64,000 bases of DNA from Parietaria judaica (GCA_954871525.1 OX940863.1:5432001-5496000); one strand, 5' to 3'. Counted from the stretch's first letter, positions 34,243-46,263 are shown. The notes: generated from the letters alone by a model not told the origin. Made by a program: numbers and translations.

Positions 34243-35595
34243 CTGCAGTATTCTTCAACAACTTAGCCAAGAAAGAGCACCTATATCAAGCACTATTGTA
34301 TAAATAAGCATAGAAACATAGATACCGAGAAATTAAGGACAGTAGTTCATAGATATACCTCTTCGTTGTTTACCTCTTAGACGAGAAACCAAGGCGAGGT
34401 GAAAGCTGAGAGACAGAGAACGGCTTCATGCGAACTTTGAGAGAGAGTGAGAGGAGAGATAAGGCCAATAGGTTAGGTGGGCTTGAGACTTGGCTGAGGC
34501 CCATTTGGATTTTGGGCTTGTGGGGTCCCTAGCCACAGCAATAGGGATATTCGATGCGAGACGAGAACTGCATATACAAACAAAATAATAGAGTAGCGGG
34601 CTAGCGGCATAGGTATATTTGATGCTTTTACTATTTTTAATAACTACATTAAAAATTTAAGCATGAAAAATAACAAATATAAACCGTGAAAAAAGAAATA
34701 CAACTTTTCTTTTTCACTTTCTTTCAATTAAATTTAACAATATTTTGGATGTGCCGTGTGGGGACTGAGGACGTTTTGTAAATGACACATTTAGAATTCT
34801 GCTAAATTAATCGAAAAAGCTGAAGGAAATTTTGTGAAATGCTCGACAACTTCGGTCGTGAAACGATATTGAATTTATGTCACTATAAAATTAAAATATT
34901 AGGTACTTATTAAATATTTTTCTTAGTTGTCGTATTAAGGTCTCTGCTCTCATTGTTAATTGTTTTCCCCTTGTGTCGTTTAAACTTGTTTTGATTTCCG
35001 TGTGGTTCAGTTTGCTGTCGTTTGCTGGATTGATTTCTTTATCCACTGCCTGATGTCGTTTAAGATATATTTCTAAAGCCATACATGTCGTTTTCAAGTG
35101 TTATGTGTATTTTGTTGTCGCAGGTTTTGTTTGAACCCCTCTCTGTCGCCAAAGTCTACCGAGTCTTGCGTCCTTCTCTGTTCGTCTTCAGTTAGTTTTT
35201 CAGCAACACCCAAAGAACTTCCGCGACAAGGTATGAGGTATCAATCCTCCATTAAATCCTAAATCCTAATTATTGTTGGGTTAATAATTGGGCAAAGACA
35301 AGAACAAACCAGATACGACATCTACAACAAACCATCAATTAATTTAACGAAGTTGACACCCAAAAAAACACAAATAATAAAACGGGACTCAATAAAATTA
35401 AGAGTTTACACACAAACATTTATTTGTCTTATTATACATTACATCCATAAACCACTTAGTAATGTGGCATTTACTTCATATGATATATAAACTCAAATCA
35501 CAAACTAATTTAATTGATGTTCTTAGAAATTTAATTTTCGATCTCATGTGGATATGACCAACTTTTCATGTAATCACATCATCGGTATGTCTTCT
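34243..35595. other. Intergenic DNA between A49 pseudogene and NLR2
   Basis: The first ~250 bases may be an intron of the A49 pseudogene. Between about 34930 and 35170 the motif TGTCG(T/C) recurs at short intervals, for reasons I cannot identify. No gene seen. Confidence 0.45.
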
Positions 35596-38223
35596 TCAGG
35601 TCCGTTTTTTACTCGGCCGCCACACATTCTCCTCCATATCATCCGGAAGGTTTTTCACTCTGCTGCAATCGATTACCTCTAAGTACCGCAGCGCTTTCAT
35701 GGCCTCCTTCATAACTGTCCAATCAACGTTCAAGCTTTTCATGTCTTTCAAACGCAAGCCTTCGAGAGCTCCCCACTTGGCGTTGCGAGGGGTGAGCCAT
35801 TCGCTGACGTATTGGGCCTCCTCGATGCAGAGATACTGCAATTCTTTCAGCTTTGACGGGTCAATCCACTGCGGAAGCTTATCGCGGTGGTAGTTCCGAA
35901 GATACAGCTCTTTCAGGCTTTCCGGAGGGGCGAGCCGGTCCAGCATTATCGAACCGTTTCTGAAATTACCCGTGTCGAGATCCAGAGTTTTCAGTCTGCT
36001 TAGCCCCGAGAAAATCTTGCTCCACTCCTCTGTATCGTCGGATATTTCCGCCTCGTCGTTGCTGCTTATCACAACATGTAGCACCCTCAGTTGCCTAAGG
36101 TTTCTCAGCTCGGGAAGGCCGAAGATCTTCGCCTCCGATTTTGCCCGTCCGACAGTCAGTTTTGCTCCGTTTAGCTCTTGAAGATTAGAGAGTTTCCTCA
36201 AGCTTTGAGGTAGCGAATTAAGGTGCGAAGAGTTGCCCAAATGCAAGACGATGAGCTTCTTCAGCTTGCCTATCTTATCTGGAAGCTTCTTCAGGTTGCA
36301 GCATCCTCTGAGCACCAATAGCTGGAGATTCCGGAGTTCGCAGATCGAAGATGGCAATTCTTCGAGACATGTGAGCTCGCTTAAATTCAGACAAGCTAGG
36401 CGCGTGAGAGCACTGATCCAATCCAGCAGATTCTTCACCCGTTTCTGGTCCAGCTGATTAATGGAGCCTCCGGACAAGTCCAGCATCCGCAGAGACGGCA
36501 GCAGCCCCGAACTTTTGTTCAGATCCATTTGGCGGTCCGTCATGAGTAGCAAAGCTCGGATCCTCGAGTTTTTCTCGAACGAGCACTTACCTGGGCTTCC
36601 CTCATCTGAGAGTATTCGACGGCCTTCGCTTCTCGTGCTGTCTCTTTCTTTGATCACATCGAGCGTCAAGCACATCCAGTACGGATCCCGGTCACCCCAG
36701 TTCATGATCCCCTGCTCATTGAAGCTGCAAAACCCTTCTTCCTCTGCGATTTTCATCACCATCTCCCGCAGCATATCATGGATCTTACACGAGTAGACTC
36801 TCCCGTCGTAAGGCCGGCGTTTCCCGACCTCCACCAAGCAACGGCTCGTGAGCTCCAAGAGATATTCATGGCCCAAATCCACCATACTCTTCTTCGATTC
36901 ACGCTTTTGAAGAAGACCCTCTGCCACCCACCAGTGGATAACCTGCTCTGCGCTTATCTCGGCGTCTTCCGGGTAGATAGAGAAGCTCAGCATACAGAGC
37001 TTGAGGTGAGCGTCAAGCTCGTTGTAGCTAACCCGCAGAGTTTCAATTACTTGATCATTCCCTGTGATCTTCTCCGAGCCGTGGAAGCTGTTCAAGACCT
37101 CCGACCATTCCGACAGTGTGCCCTTCGTCGCCAACAACGCCCCCATTGTCTTGATTGAGAGTGGAAGCCTCCCACATTTATCCACAATCTTCCGACCCAC
37201 TTCCTCAAACGCGGGCTTTTCGGTGGAAAACGCGAATCTAGAGAACAATTGCCAGCTTTCTTCTATACTCAGGGTTCTCGGCCTATGAATTCGGTCGTCA
37301 TCGCCACGAACAGCTAGTTTTGCAACATTCTCGTCTCTGGTAGTAACGATGATGCAATTTCTTTTGTTCGGGACGTCAAAGGCCGAGCACAGAGAGCTCC
37401 ACCAACTCACGTCTTCGATTTTCCAGACATCGTCCATGACAATGAGACACCCTTTCCTTCTCTCGATCGCTTTCCGGATCTCTCCCAAATAGTCACTGTA
37501 TTTCAATTGCGATAACCTCCAACTGCCTACCAATACGGCCAACAAGGACCTCAGAATCTCGCTCTTGTTGAAATTCTTTGAAACTCTAACCCATATTTTT
37601 GTATCAAAGTATTTCGGAATTTCAGCGTGGCCATAGATCTTCTGGATGACCGTGGTTTTTCCCAAGCCTCCCATTCCCGACACCGCGACCCGATGTAGTT
37701 CCACCTTGTTTTCTTCGCAGATCCAATTCTTTATCTTCTCAATGTCTCCGCCTATTCCAATCACCACGTCCGGGTTAAACCACTGCGACGCAACCTCTTC
37801 GTCGTTTTTGGGCTCTTCCTTGTCGGCTTTCAGTTTTTCTTTTAACTCCAAAAACTCCTTTAAGGTGGCCAGTTGTTTGGTCAGTCGGCAGTTGATTTCT
37901 TTCAACTGCTTTCCAGCCTGATGAGAAAACTTCAGATCTCGTATCCCCGAGAAGAAACTGTCGTACTCGTCTCTGAGTATGCAATCAGCAATGACATCGT
38001 CGGCCTCGTATACGAGCTCTCTGAGCGGGATCAACACCGGCTTGACATGAGCTTGTCTCAGCTTGAGATTCTCCTTGTCATTGAGCAGGCCGTCGACGTG
38101 CTTCAGATATTGCTGCAAGCAAGCAAACTCCGCGTTTAAGTTGGTCGCGTAATCAATGTGTTTGGCTCCGATGTCGAATACTCGCTCCGTTAAGGCCTGG
38201 ATCGGGGCGGCTGCTAGCTCCAT
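35596..38223 (-). CDS. CC-NB-ARC-LRR immune receptor of the ZAR1/RPP13L4 type, NLR2
   Basis: Intracellular immune sensor. A single intronless frame of 875 residues runs from ATG at 38223 to TGA at 35596-35598. Order: coiled-coil (1-~140) with VYEADDVIADC (71-81) in the EDVID position; NB-ARC with P-loop GMGGLGKTT (183-191), kinase-2 CLIVMDDVW (259-267), IIVTTR (291-296), GRLPL (351-355) and IHD (481-483, MHD position); then LRRs to the C-terminus. The phrasing around WWSSLC, THE HRPRTLS region and the C-terminal LNVDWTVMKEAM segment resembles Arabidopsis ZAR1, whose length (852) is also close. ZAR1 forms a calcium-permeable resistosome with pseudokinase partners; whether this protein does so is unknown. 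All ATP-binding motifs look intact. It is a tandem relative of NLR1 (28796-30790) on the same strand. Confidence 0.95.
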   Translation of the reverse strand: MELAAAPIQALTERVFDIGAKHIDYATNLNAEFACLQQYLKHVDGLLNDKENLKLRQAHVKPVLIPLRELVYEADDVIADCILRDEYDSFFSGIRDLKFSHQAGKQLKEINCRLTKQLATLKEFLELKEKLKADKEEPKNDEEVASQWFNPDVVIGIGGDIEKIKNWICEENKVELHRVAVSGMGGLGKTTVIQKIYGHAEIPKYFDTKIWVRVSKNFNKSEILRSLLAVLVGSWRLSQLKYSDYLGEIRKAIERRKGCLIVMDDVWKIEDVSWWSSLCSAFDVPNKRNCIIVTTRDENVAKLAVRGDDDRIHRPRTLSIEESWQLFSRFAFSTEKPAFEEVGRKIVDKCGRLPLSIKTMGALLATKGTLSEWSEVLNSFHGSEKITGNDQVIETLRVSYNELDAHLKLCMLSFSIYPEDAEISAEQVIHWWVAEGLLQKRESKKSMVDLGHEYLLELTSRCLVEVGKRRPYDGRVYSCKIHDMLREMVMKIAEEEGFCSFNEQGIMNWGDRDPYWMCLTLDVIKERDSTRSEGRRILSDEGSPGKCSFEKNSRIRALLLMTDRQMDLNKSSGLLPSLRMLDLSGGSINQLDQKRVKNLLDWISALTRLACLNLSELTCLEELPSSICELRNLQLLVLRGCCNLKKLPDKIGKLKKLIVLHLGNSSHLNSLPQSLRKLSNLQELNGAKLTVGRAKSEAKIFGLPELRNLRQLRVLHVVISSNDEAEISDDTEEWSKIFSGLSRLKTLDLDTGNFRNGSIMLDRLAPPESLKELYLRNYHRDKLPQWIDPSKLKELQYLCIEEAQYVSEWLTPRNAKWGALEGLRLKDMKSLNVDWTVMKEAMKALRYLEVIDCSRVKNLPDDMEENVWRPSKKRT

Positions 38224-38283
38224 TGACTCTTGATCTCTAGGATAGACGATGAAAAATCAAGTGTGCCCTTTAAAGAGCAAGAT

Positions 38284-38450
38284 TATATATATTAGAACCT
38301 CATTAAACTAATACTCGATAAGTTAATAACCTCGATAAAATAATATTTTTATATGGTCCCGACTCTAACTATCATGACTAAATTTTACCTCGCTAAACCA
38401 ATAACCTCGATAATATAATAAAATCCTCCGGTCCCAACAATATTAATTTA
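38284..38450. mobile_element. MITE-like repeat upstream of NLR2
   Basis: The sequence ATTAGAACCTCATTAAAC, then ATACTCGATAAGTTAATA, and later CCTCGATAATATAATA with GGTCCC resembles a common plant interspersed repeat. It begins about 60 bases upstream of the NLR2 start codon. Identification is from memory and weak. Confidence 0.35.
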
Positions 38451-39389
38451 TAGAGCTCTGACTGTTGTAATTTATCTTCACATTTTAGTCCAAACACGAG
38501 ACACGGAGCTAAATAAATGAGTTCTGGAATCTATTTGAAATTTGGGTGTGTCAAATTGTCACGAACGCAAATACGATAGCACAAATTTGACGAGATCATT
38601 CACGGTAAATGTAGACGCATAATTCATAAAAATATATGCATGGAATGAAACTATTATATTACTTCAGTTAAATATTTTTTTAAAAAATTATTCATCCTTT
38701 AATATTACTAGCTAATATATAAATATTAATGAAAAATAAAAAGAACATGATAAAATTTTATGTATTTAGGCTCTACAGTAAATAAAAAATTGTTGAAAAT
38801 ATGCCGCTCCAAAACTCAAGCATCGGAGTATTTAAACCGCAAATATCTCTTTTCTTTATTTGCAAATTATGCGAAAGAATATAAAATCCTTTGAAAAGTT
38901 AATCACTTGACAAAGCTACAGGCAGTTGTATTAAGCAGTGGTAATAATAATTAAAAAAAATTAATAATTAGTTGACTTAATTACATGCCTCGCAATGTAT
39001 ACAGATCTTGCTCAATCGTCACTCCAAAAATCAAATATGGATCCCTATGCAATCATCTTCAAAGGCCAAAAACATCACAACATGGTAGGAGAGAGAATCC
39101 AACGACAAAACCGAAGAAAATATAGAAAAAAGCGAAGGACATACGAAATATCAGGAACTCATGGTGGCTGGTCTGCTTTGTTATGAGTCTGTGAAAAAGC
39201 CATTATCTGATTTGAAGCTTTCTTTGCTTGTTGCAAACTACCGAGAATCTGGAGTTGATGAATTAGTCAGAAGCAAAGTGTAAGATATGAAGGGTAAAAG
39301 AGAATAATTTTTAGTTTATTATAGCAAAGATCAGGAGAGACTAGAACTGATCAAGACCGACACTTGTCCTTTTGTTTTTCTTTTCAAAT
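38451..39389. other. Intergenic DNA upstream of NLR2, no gene seen
   Basis: AT-rich. A less AT-rich stretch at about 38985-39300 has short frames without recognisable features. Confidence 0.5.
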
Positions 39390-39902
39390 GTTACAGTGAA
39401 ATCAACTTGCACATACTTTGGCTCGACTCGTACCGGTGCTAAAGGCAGAGATATTTGTGCTTACGAGCTCTTTTCATCTTTTGGGTCCGTATATATAGTT
39501 TGTATTGATTTAATTAAATTGATATTAATGTTTTTTTGTTTGCAATTTTCTTGTTTGTTATGTAGTTGTTTTGTAAGTTAATATCAATTTTGAATTTGTA
39601 AGTCCGGCACACACAATTTTCCTCCGCTGCAAACTTGTAATAATAATATATATAAATAAATATCATACACAAGGTCTTAAATTTCGCGAATATCAGACGA
39701 ATTACGAATACTCATTTTTTCCGACCTATCGGCAACTTTTTCGTTTTTTTCTTCTTCAAATTTTCATAGAATAATCGCATGTCATTTCACTATAGTTGTT
39801 GTTGTTGTTTTTGTTTATAGCTTATAAATTAAATAAAATTTCAAGAAATTTTTCACAAAATCTCAGCATGTGATCATTTCAAGAAGTTTTTTTTTTTTTT
39901 AA

Positions 39903-41890
39903 TTAAAGATGGAGGCCCGAAATCTCGCTAAGTGAAACTTGAGTTCAACCTAGGTTGGCACCCAAGAAACACAAAGTAAGAACCGGAGCTCGGAATAATA
40001 TAAATGAAAATAGCGAAGTTTACATAACAAATCAAAAGAGAAGAAAATGATCTAAACCTAAAGTTCTCTCTCGAACCAATGTCATAGTTTACAAAAGACG
40101 AAGTAAAATCCGTGTGCGAAGGCCAACAATGATGACCTAAATTTTGAGCACCAAAACTAGCTAATGCATCAACTATTCTATTTCTTCTTTTTCTTCCCGA
40201 AAGATATGAAATACTCTAAAATTAATGACTTCCACAAAGCGGATGCATTTGGACCAGCGAACCCGTAACTTTCAAAGAATCAAACTTGATTTCTTCTGAA
40301 AAGGTTGAACTACGTATGTAGAATCACACTTGAGCCATAGGTTAAGACAATGAAATTCCATATGGCCTTGATGATGAAATCCACGATAGGTCCTAAAAAT
40401 GCCTCCAGCTCTTGCAATTTCCGGAGTACCCATCAAAGTACCATTCGTGTTACATTTTAACCACGCTGTAAGATGAAAACGCCATACATCATGAATGATT
40501 TTTTGGAGCTTATCTGGGCTGAATGTCAATACCGACAATCATCAAAATTTTAAGATCCTCCAAAGTGCTTCCAGTCCCCAACTTGAAGAATCTCATCATC
40601 AAATAAAGATGAATTTCTAATATGTCAAACTATCCAAATTGTGGAGATAATATCAATATTCCAAACCACAAAAACCCGTGGGTTCAGATTAACAGAAGCG
40701 ACGTTAGAAAGCAACAAGGCTAGCAACCTTTCTCTATTAAGGGGTTAAAGAAAAGGGTTAATCCCAGTAAAAGGTCCAATACTTTCAAAAAATAGACCAG
40801 TACGTTCCAATTCTTCTTTTTTGCCTGGACAAAGTTCCAATACTTTAGTTTTGAATCCCTATTGGTGCCTCCGTCAAAATTTTCGTCCTCCACCGTTACT
40901 CATGCCACGTCAAAATTTTGGTTTTATATTCCAATTCTTTTCTTTTACCCGGAAAAAGTTCCAATTCTCTGGTTTTGTCTCCTCATTTCACTTCCGTGAA
41001 AATTCTGAACCATGGATTATGCCGTTTTCGGGGCTTGGAAAAGCAATTGTGCTCCCGTTTAAGTACATATCTCACTAATGTCTTTGATCGTCCAACTTTC
41101 TGATGGCTAATTTTCCCTAAAAATGAGGAGAAAAACTTGTAACGGTAGCATGAGTAACGGTGGAGGATGGAAATCTTGACGCATATACCAATATGGTACA
41201 AAACCAATGAAATGGAACTTTGTCCAAAAAAAAAAAAAAACAATTGGAACTTACTAGTCCATTTTTTGAAAGTATTGAAATTTTTGCAAGGTTTAACCCT
41301 AAAGAAAATGCCATAAAATAGCAGCCCAAACCGAACTCGCAAAATCGCAATGAACAAAGATAAATAATTTTTTTATCTTTGTTCATAAACGACACAGAGA
41401 AATTTATAAACGACACAGAGAAGCTAACAAATTTTTTTTTCTTCTGCAAAATTAGCTTTGTTGGAAGGAAACCTAAGAAAGCTCTCCAATAATTAATATA
41501 CTTCGAAGGCGGGAGAAATTCTTTCCATAAAATTTTTTGCCACTGATGAAGAAGCAAATTATGGTTAGAACATAATTTATGCCACACGTCATCCAAATCC
41601 TCGTTAAATATGTAAAATGTAAAATAATACTTCATATATTGAGAAAAATTGAAGTTCTTTCTCAAATAAATATTGTCATGATTTATATAAAAACGGATGA
41701 TTAATTCAGATGCAAAGACTATCAATAATAATTCGAATTCTCAGCACTCTATTGCTCGATCAAAAAATACTCTAAAATCAATGAGCTCGACGAATCAAAT
41801 GCATCTAAACTATTGAGTTATTTTATGAATAAAAATTGAATACAAAAATAAATTTAAAATTTTATTTTTAAGTCCATGATCGTGGCTGTT
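39903..41890 (-). mobile_element. LINE-type 3' fragment, copy 2
   Basis: The minus strand carries a zf-RVT remnant (LWKEFLPPSKYINYW, then FLGFLPTKLILQ, about 41440-41540) and an RNase H-like remnant (WLKCNTNGTLMG, ARAGGIFRTYRGFHH) at 40272-40538. A T-run at about 39887-39900 would be the poly-A tail. Frames are broken. A Mutator-like element interrupts it at 40755-41299. Confidence 0.65.
40755..41299. mobile_element. Mutator-like MITE (545 bp) with 9-bp target duplication
   Basis: Long inverted ends: GGGTTAATCCCAGTAAAAGG, then CAATACTTTCAAAAAATAG, at the left. At the right, reverse-complemented, GGGTTAAACCTTGCAAAAA and CAATACTTTCAAAAAATGG. TAAAGAAAA flanks both sides (40746-40754 and 41300-41308). 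LINE copies 1 and 3 show the empty site. No coding capacity. Confidence 0.9.
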
Positions 41891-42381
41891 ATGATTCACT
41901 CATTCATTGAAGCAATTATTATTTGTTTTTTTTATTTTATTTTATGGAATTGGAACAACTTCCTAAAGCTAACAAAGTAAGTGGACGGTCCACTTTTTCT
42001 TTCTTTTTGAATTTTATATTGATACAAAATAAAGTTTCCATCTAAAAGAAGAAAAAAAGAAGTTGCTTTATTCGTAGTTACGTGGTAGAAACCGAAACAT
42101 TTTTTTTATTTTTAAACATAAGCTCATTAATTGATGCTTTAATTTTATCTTATTATATAAGACCATAAATGTTCTGTTATCTCTACATGTATCTCTGCCT
42201 CCCTCTCTTCATTTTGCTTCCCTTAATTCTTAAAAGTCCTGGGTGCTATTGTGCAAGTAGATATGTAATTTGATTGTAATCAATAAGTTAAGTTTTTTTT
42301 TTTTTTTTTTAATAAAGACTAAAAGTCTGCCTTAAGAAACGAGATTAATAAGTTGAGTTAAGATTTTGGTTATCTTTTTCC

Positions 42382-43044
42382 TAGGGGTGTACAAAAAAGA
42401 CCCTAAACCGAATCTAAAACCGATAACATTAATTTACCGATTTTTTCATTAATGAAAATTTAGCTTTTTTTGAAATACCAAAAGATGCGGTTTAAACCGC
42501 TACCGCTTTTTGCTAAATGGTAGCGGTTACGGGTTTCACGGTGAAAATCGCTACCGATTACCGATTAACCCGATAATAAATTTGTATATTTAAAAATAGA
42601 TAAATGTAAGACTTTTAGCATTCAATATCTATATAACAATGTTTTGGCATAAATTTTCTCATTCATTGATTCATTCAATCTTATTTTATTTTGAACAAAT
42701 TTTGTTGTAAGTACAATTATTTCTTCCGTTTGAATAAGAATAAGTAAATATCAAGAGAAATTGACTCTAATTAAATTATTCCATCAATTAGTTCTTTTTT
42801 TATACTTTAGATTATGTAGTACTAATTTGACTTTTAAAAAATATGATGATTATATTGCGTTCCATAAAAATGCGGTAAAAACCGAATTTAAACCGAATTT
42901 AAAACCGATATATCGGTAATTGGTAAAATTGGTTTTAAACTTCAATAGCGCGGCTTTCGGTTCTAAAATTTAAAAAACTGAAAATGCGGTAATCTATATA
43001 AATAAGTATGAAAACCGAACCGAAAACTCGTTTGTTCACCCCTA
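42382..43044. mobile_element. hAT-like non-autonomous element (663 bp) with 8-bp target duplication
   Basis: Ends are TAGGGGTGTACAAA and, reverse-complemented, TAGGGGTGAACAAA. CTTTTTCC lies on both flanks (42374-42381 and 43045-43052). The related sequence near 3460 and 55705 reads straight through this point. The interior has AAACCGAATTTAAAACCGAT-like repeats and no transposase. Confidence 0.9.
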
Positions 43045-43633
43045 CTTTTTCCTTAGAAATTAAATTGATAATATATATATAAATTATTATTCAAGCTGAT
43101 AATATATCCTAAATTAACCTAAATTATGGTATTTGAGAGCTTTCATAAAACTTGGAGAAGATCTTTCAAAAAAAAAAAAAAAAAAAACTTGAAAGATAAG
43201 AAGTTTTGGCGAAAGTCATGGATGCTTATGAGATAATTGTCAACCTGGCCAACCTGGCTTATCCACATGTGACACGACACGACTCTCTAATAAAAAAAAT
43301 TCACCTTATTTTTCCAAATATTCCAGGCACTAAAAAGCAGAACAAACAACAAAGTAAGGGAAATAAAGTTAAAAAAAAAACAAAACAACAAAGTTCAAGT
43401 TCGGAACATTTGTCCTTTTGTTTTTCAATTCCAATGTTAAGGGAAATAAACTTGTAGGTACTGGCTCAGATATTGTGCTCACGAGCTCTTTGCTTCTTTT
43501 AGGTCCGTATATACAGTTTGTTTAGATTTAATTAAATTGATATTAATGTTTTTTGTTTGCAATATTCTTGTTGTTATGCAGTTGTTTTGTAATTTGTAAG
43601 TTAATATCAATTTTGAATTTGTAAGTCCGGCAC

Positions 43634-44424
43634 CCAATGTTTCATTTTCTTTTAATTATGTACCCAATCTTTTTTTTGGTGGCTATAATACCCAAAGTTC
43701 ATTCCGTTATCGCAAAACGTACCCGCCGTCTATTTCTCCGTTACCGCTCCCCACGTGGCACACATTTGCTGCCACTTGTCATTTTATCCCGCCACTTCAA
43801 CACTGCGAAATAAAAACAAGGGTAAACTGCGGCTAAAGTACCCATTGTTTCATAAAATTTGAATTTCTCGGGTGACTTATTTAGATCGATTTTTGGGTTG
43901 ACTTTTTTACACCGGACTCGGATTGGCTTTTCGGGCCGGGCTCTGTATATACAATTTATATATATATATATAAACAATATATATAAAAACTGTATATATT
44001 TATACTTTATATTAATTTATATATTTAGTATTGTAAGTTTATATATAATATAAAGCATAAATATATATAGTTTATATATATTGTATATACAGAGCCCGGC
44101 CCGAACAGCCAACCCGAGTGCTATGTAAAAAAGTCAACCCAAAAATCGATCTAAATAAGTCACCCGAGAAATTCAATTTTTTTGAAACATTAAGTACTTT
44201 AGCCGCAGTTTACCCTTGTTTTTATTTCACAGTGCTGACGTGTCCGGATAAAATGACAAGTGGCAGCGAATGTATGCCATGTGGGGAGCAGTAACGGAGA
44301 AACAGACGGCGGGTACGTTTTGCGGTAACGGAATGAACTTTGGGTATTATAGCCACACAAAAAAAAGATTGGGTACATAATTAAAAGAAAATGAAACATT
44401 TGGTATTTTAGCCACAGTTTACCC
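43634..44424. mobile_element. Nested long inverted-repeat (fold-back) element
   Basis: The right end, reverse-complemented, reads GGGTAAACTGTGGCTAAAAT, then CCAAATGTTTCATTTTC. The left arm starts at CCAATGTTTCATTTTC and lacks the outer ~25 bases. The arms (about 43634-43985 and 44050-44424) match well over some 350 bases each, around an AT-rich loop. A second pair of the same end motif (GGGTAAACTGCGGCTAAAGT) lies inside at 43820 and 44215, so one element appears to sit within another. Block D has no insertion here, but some flanking bases were lost at the left edge. No protein is encoded. Confidence 0.8.
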
Positions 44425-44581
44425 TATATATAAATAAATATCATGCACAAGGTCTTAAATTTCGCAAATACCCGATGAATTATGAATACTCATTTTTTTC
44501 GACCTATCGGCAACATTTTCATATTTTCTTCTTCAAATTTTGATAGAATACTCGCATGTCAATTCAATAAGTTTTTTTAAT

Positions 44582-46085
44582 TAAAGATGGAGGCCGGAAA
44601 TCTCGCTAAGTGAACTTGAATTTAAACTAGGTTGGCACCCAAGAAACACAAATTAGTAAGAACCGGGGCTCGGAATAATATAAATGAAAATATAGAAGTT
44701 TACATAAGAAATCAAAAGAGAAGAAAATTATCTAAACTTATAGTTCTCTCTCGAACCGATGTCATAGTTTACGAAAGACGAAGTAAAATCCGGGTACGAA
44801 GGCAAACAATGATGACCTAAATTTTAAGCACCAAAACTAGCTAATGCATCGACTATTCTATTTCCTTCCCGAAAGATATGAAATACTCTGAAATTAATGA
44901 CTTTCACAAAGCAGATGAATTTGGACCAGCGAACCCGTAACTTTCAAAGAACCAAACTTGATTTTTTCTGAAATGGTTGAACTACGCATGTAGAATCACA
45001 CTTGAGTCATATGTTATGCCAATGAAATTCCATATAGCCTTTTCAACCTCAAACTACTTTTTCATCACATTAACTTCATATGCGAAAGGGGAGTCAATGT
45101 GAAAAGAGAACGAGCCATGATGAAATCCACGATAGGTCCTAAAAATGCCTCCAGCTCCCGCCACTTCCGGAGTACCCATCAAAGAACCATTCATGTTACA
45201 TTTTAACCACGTTGTAAGATGAAACCCAAACAACGTGAAAGATTTTTGGAGCTTCTATGGGTTGAATGTTAATACCGAAAATCATTAAAATCTTGATATC
45301 CTACAAAGTGCTTCCAGTCCCCAACTTGAAGAATCTCATCATCAAATAAAGATGCATTTCTAATATTTCAAATTAGCCAAATTGTGGAGATAATACCAAT
45401 ATTCCAAACCGCAAAAACCTCGTGGCTTCAGATTAACAGAAGCGACGTTAGAGAGCAACAAGGCTAGCGACCTTCCTCTATTAAGGGGTTATAGAAAATG
45501 CCATAAAATAGCAGCCCAAACCGAACCCGCAAAATCGCAATGAACAAAGATATAGTCAGAGTCCTCCACCTGATTATTGCATAAACGACACAAAGAAGCT
45601 AAAGAAAGTTTTTTTTTTTTTTTTTGCAAACTTAGCTCTGTTGGAAGGAAACTTAAAAAAACTATCCAACAAGTAATAAACCTTGAAGGCGGGGAAAATT
45701 CTTTCTATAAAAACTTTTGCCACTGAAGAAGCAAATTATGGTTAGAACATAATTTATTGTAGATGGTTTATCGAAAACATTAGGTTGCTAAACACACATC
45801 ATCCAAATCGTCGTTAAATACGTAAAAAGTAAAATAGTACTTCATATATTGAGAAAAATTGAAGTTCTTTCTTAAATAAATACTGTCATGATTTATATAA
45901 AAACAGAGGATTAATGCAGATGCAAAGACTATCAATAATAATTCAAATTCTCAGCACTCTATTGCATTCTCGATAAAAAAAAAAAACTCTAAAATCGATG
46001 AGCTCGACGAATCAAATGCATCTAAACTTTTAAGTTATTTTATGAATAAAAATTGAATACAAAAATAAATTAAAAAATTTCTCTT
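44582..46085 (-). mobile_element. LINE-type 3' fragment, copy 3
   Basis: Same sequence as copies 1 and 2, without their hAT-like and Mutator-like insertions. A short T-run (about 44572-44578) stands at its 3' end on the minus strand. The RNase H-like remnant is at about 45060-45260. Confidence 0.65.
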
Positions 46086-46263
46086 TAAGTCCATATGATT
46101 CACTCATTCATTGAAGCAATTATTATTTGTTTTTTATTTTATTTTATGGAATTGGAAGTTGGAACAACTTCCTAAAGCTAACAAAGTGGACGGTCCACTT
46201 TTTCTTTCTTTTTGAATTTTATATTGATACAAAATAAAGTTTCCATCTAAAAGAAAAAAAAAA

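Larger units (their letters stand above)
39390..43437. repeat. Tandem block D
   Basis: It has the same order of sequence as 43438 onward: a spacer with GAGCTCTTT and GTCCGTATATA, a T-run, a LINE fragment, a spacer with GGACGGTCCAC, and the GTTGCTTTATTCGTAG spacer. It lacks the hairpin, the long-TIR Mutator-like element, the copia element and M1 seen in the following block, so it gives their empty sites. It carries its own Mutator-like (40755-41299) and hAT-like (42382-43044) insertions. Confidence 0.75.
43438..46263. repeat. Tandem block E (first part)
   Basis: Second copy of block D. It holds the nested hairpin (43634-44424) and LINE copy 3, and continues past the Mutator-like insertion at 46264. 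Differences from D are numerous, so this duplication is older than the A/B one. Confidence 0.7.

Noticed and set aside
40755..41299. Frames at 40821-41103 as real genes
   Set aside because: They fall entirely within a short Mutator-like MITE and are mirrored by its inverted repeats.
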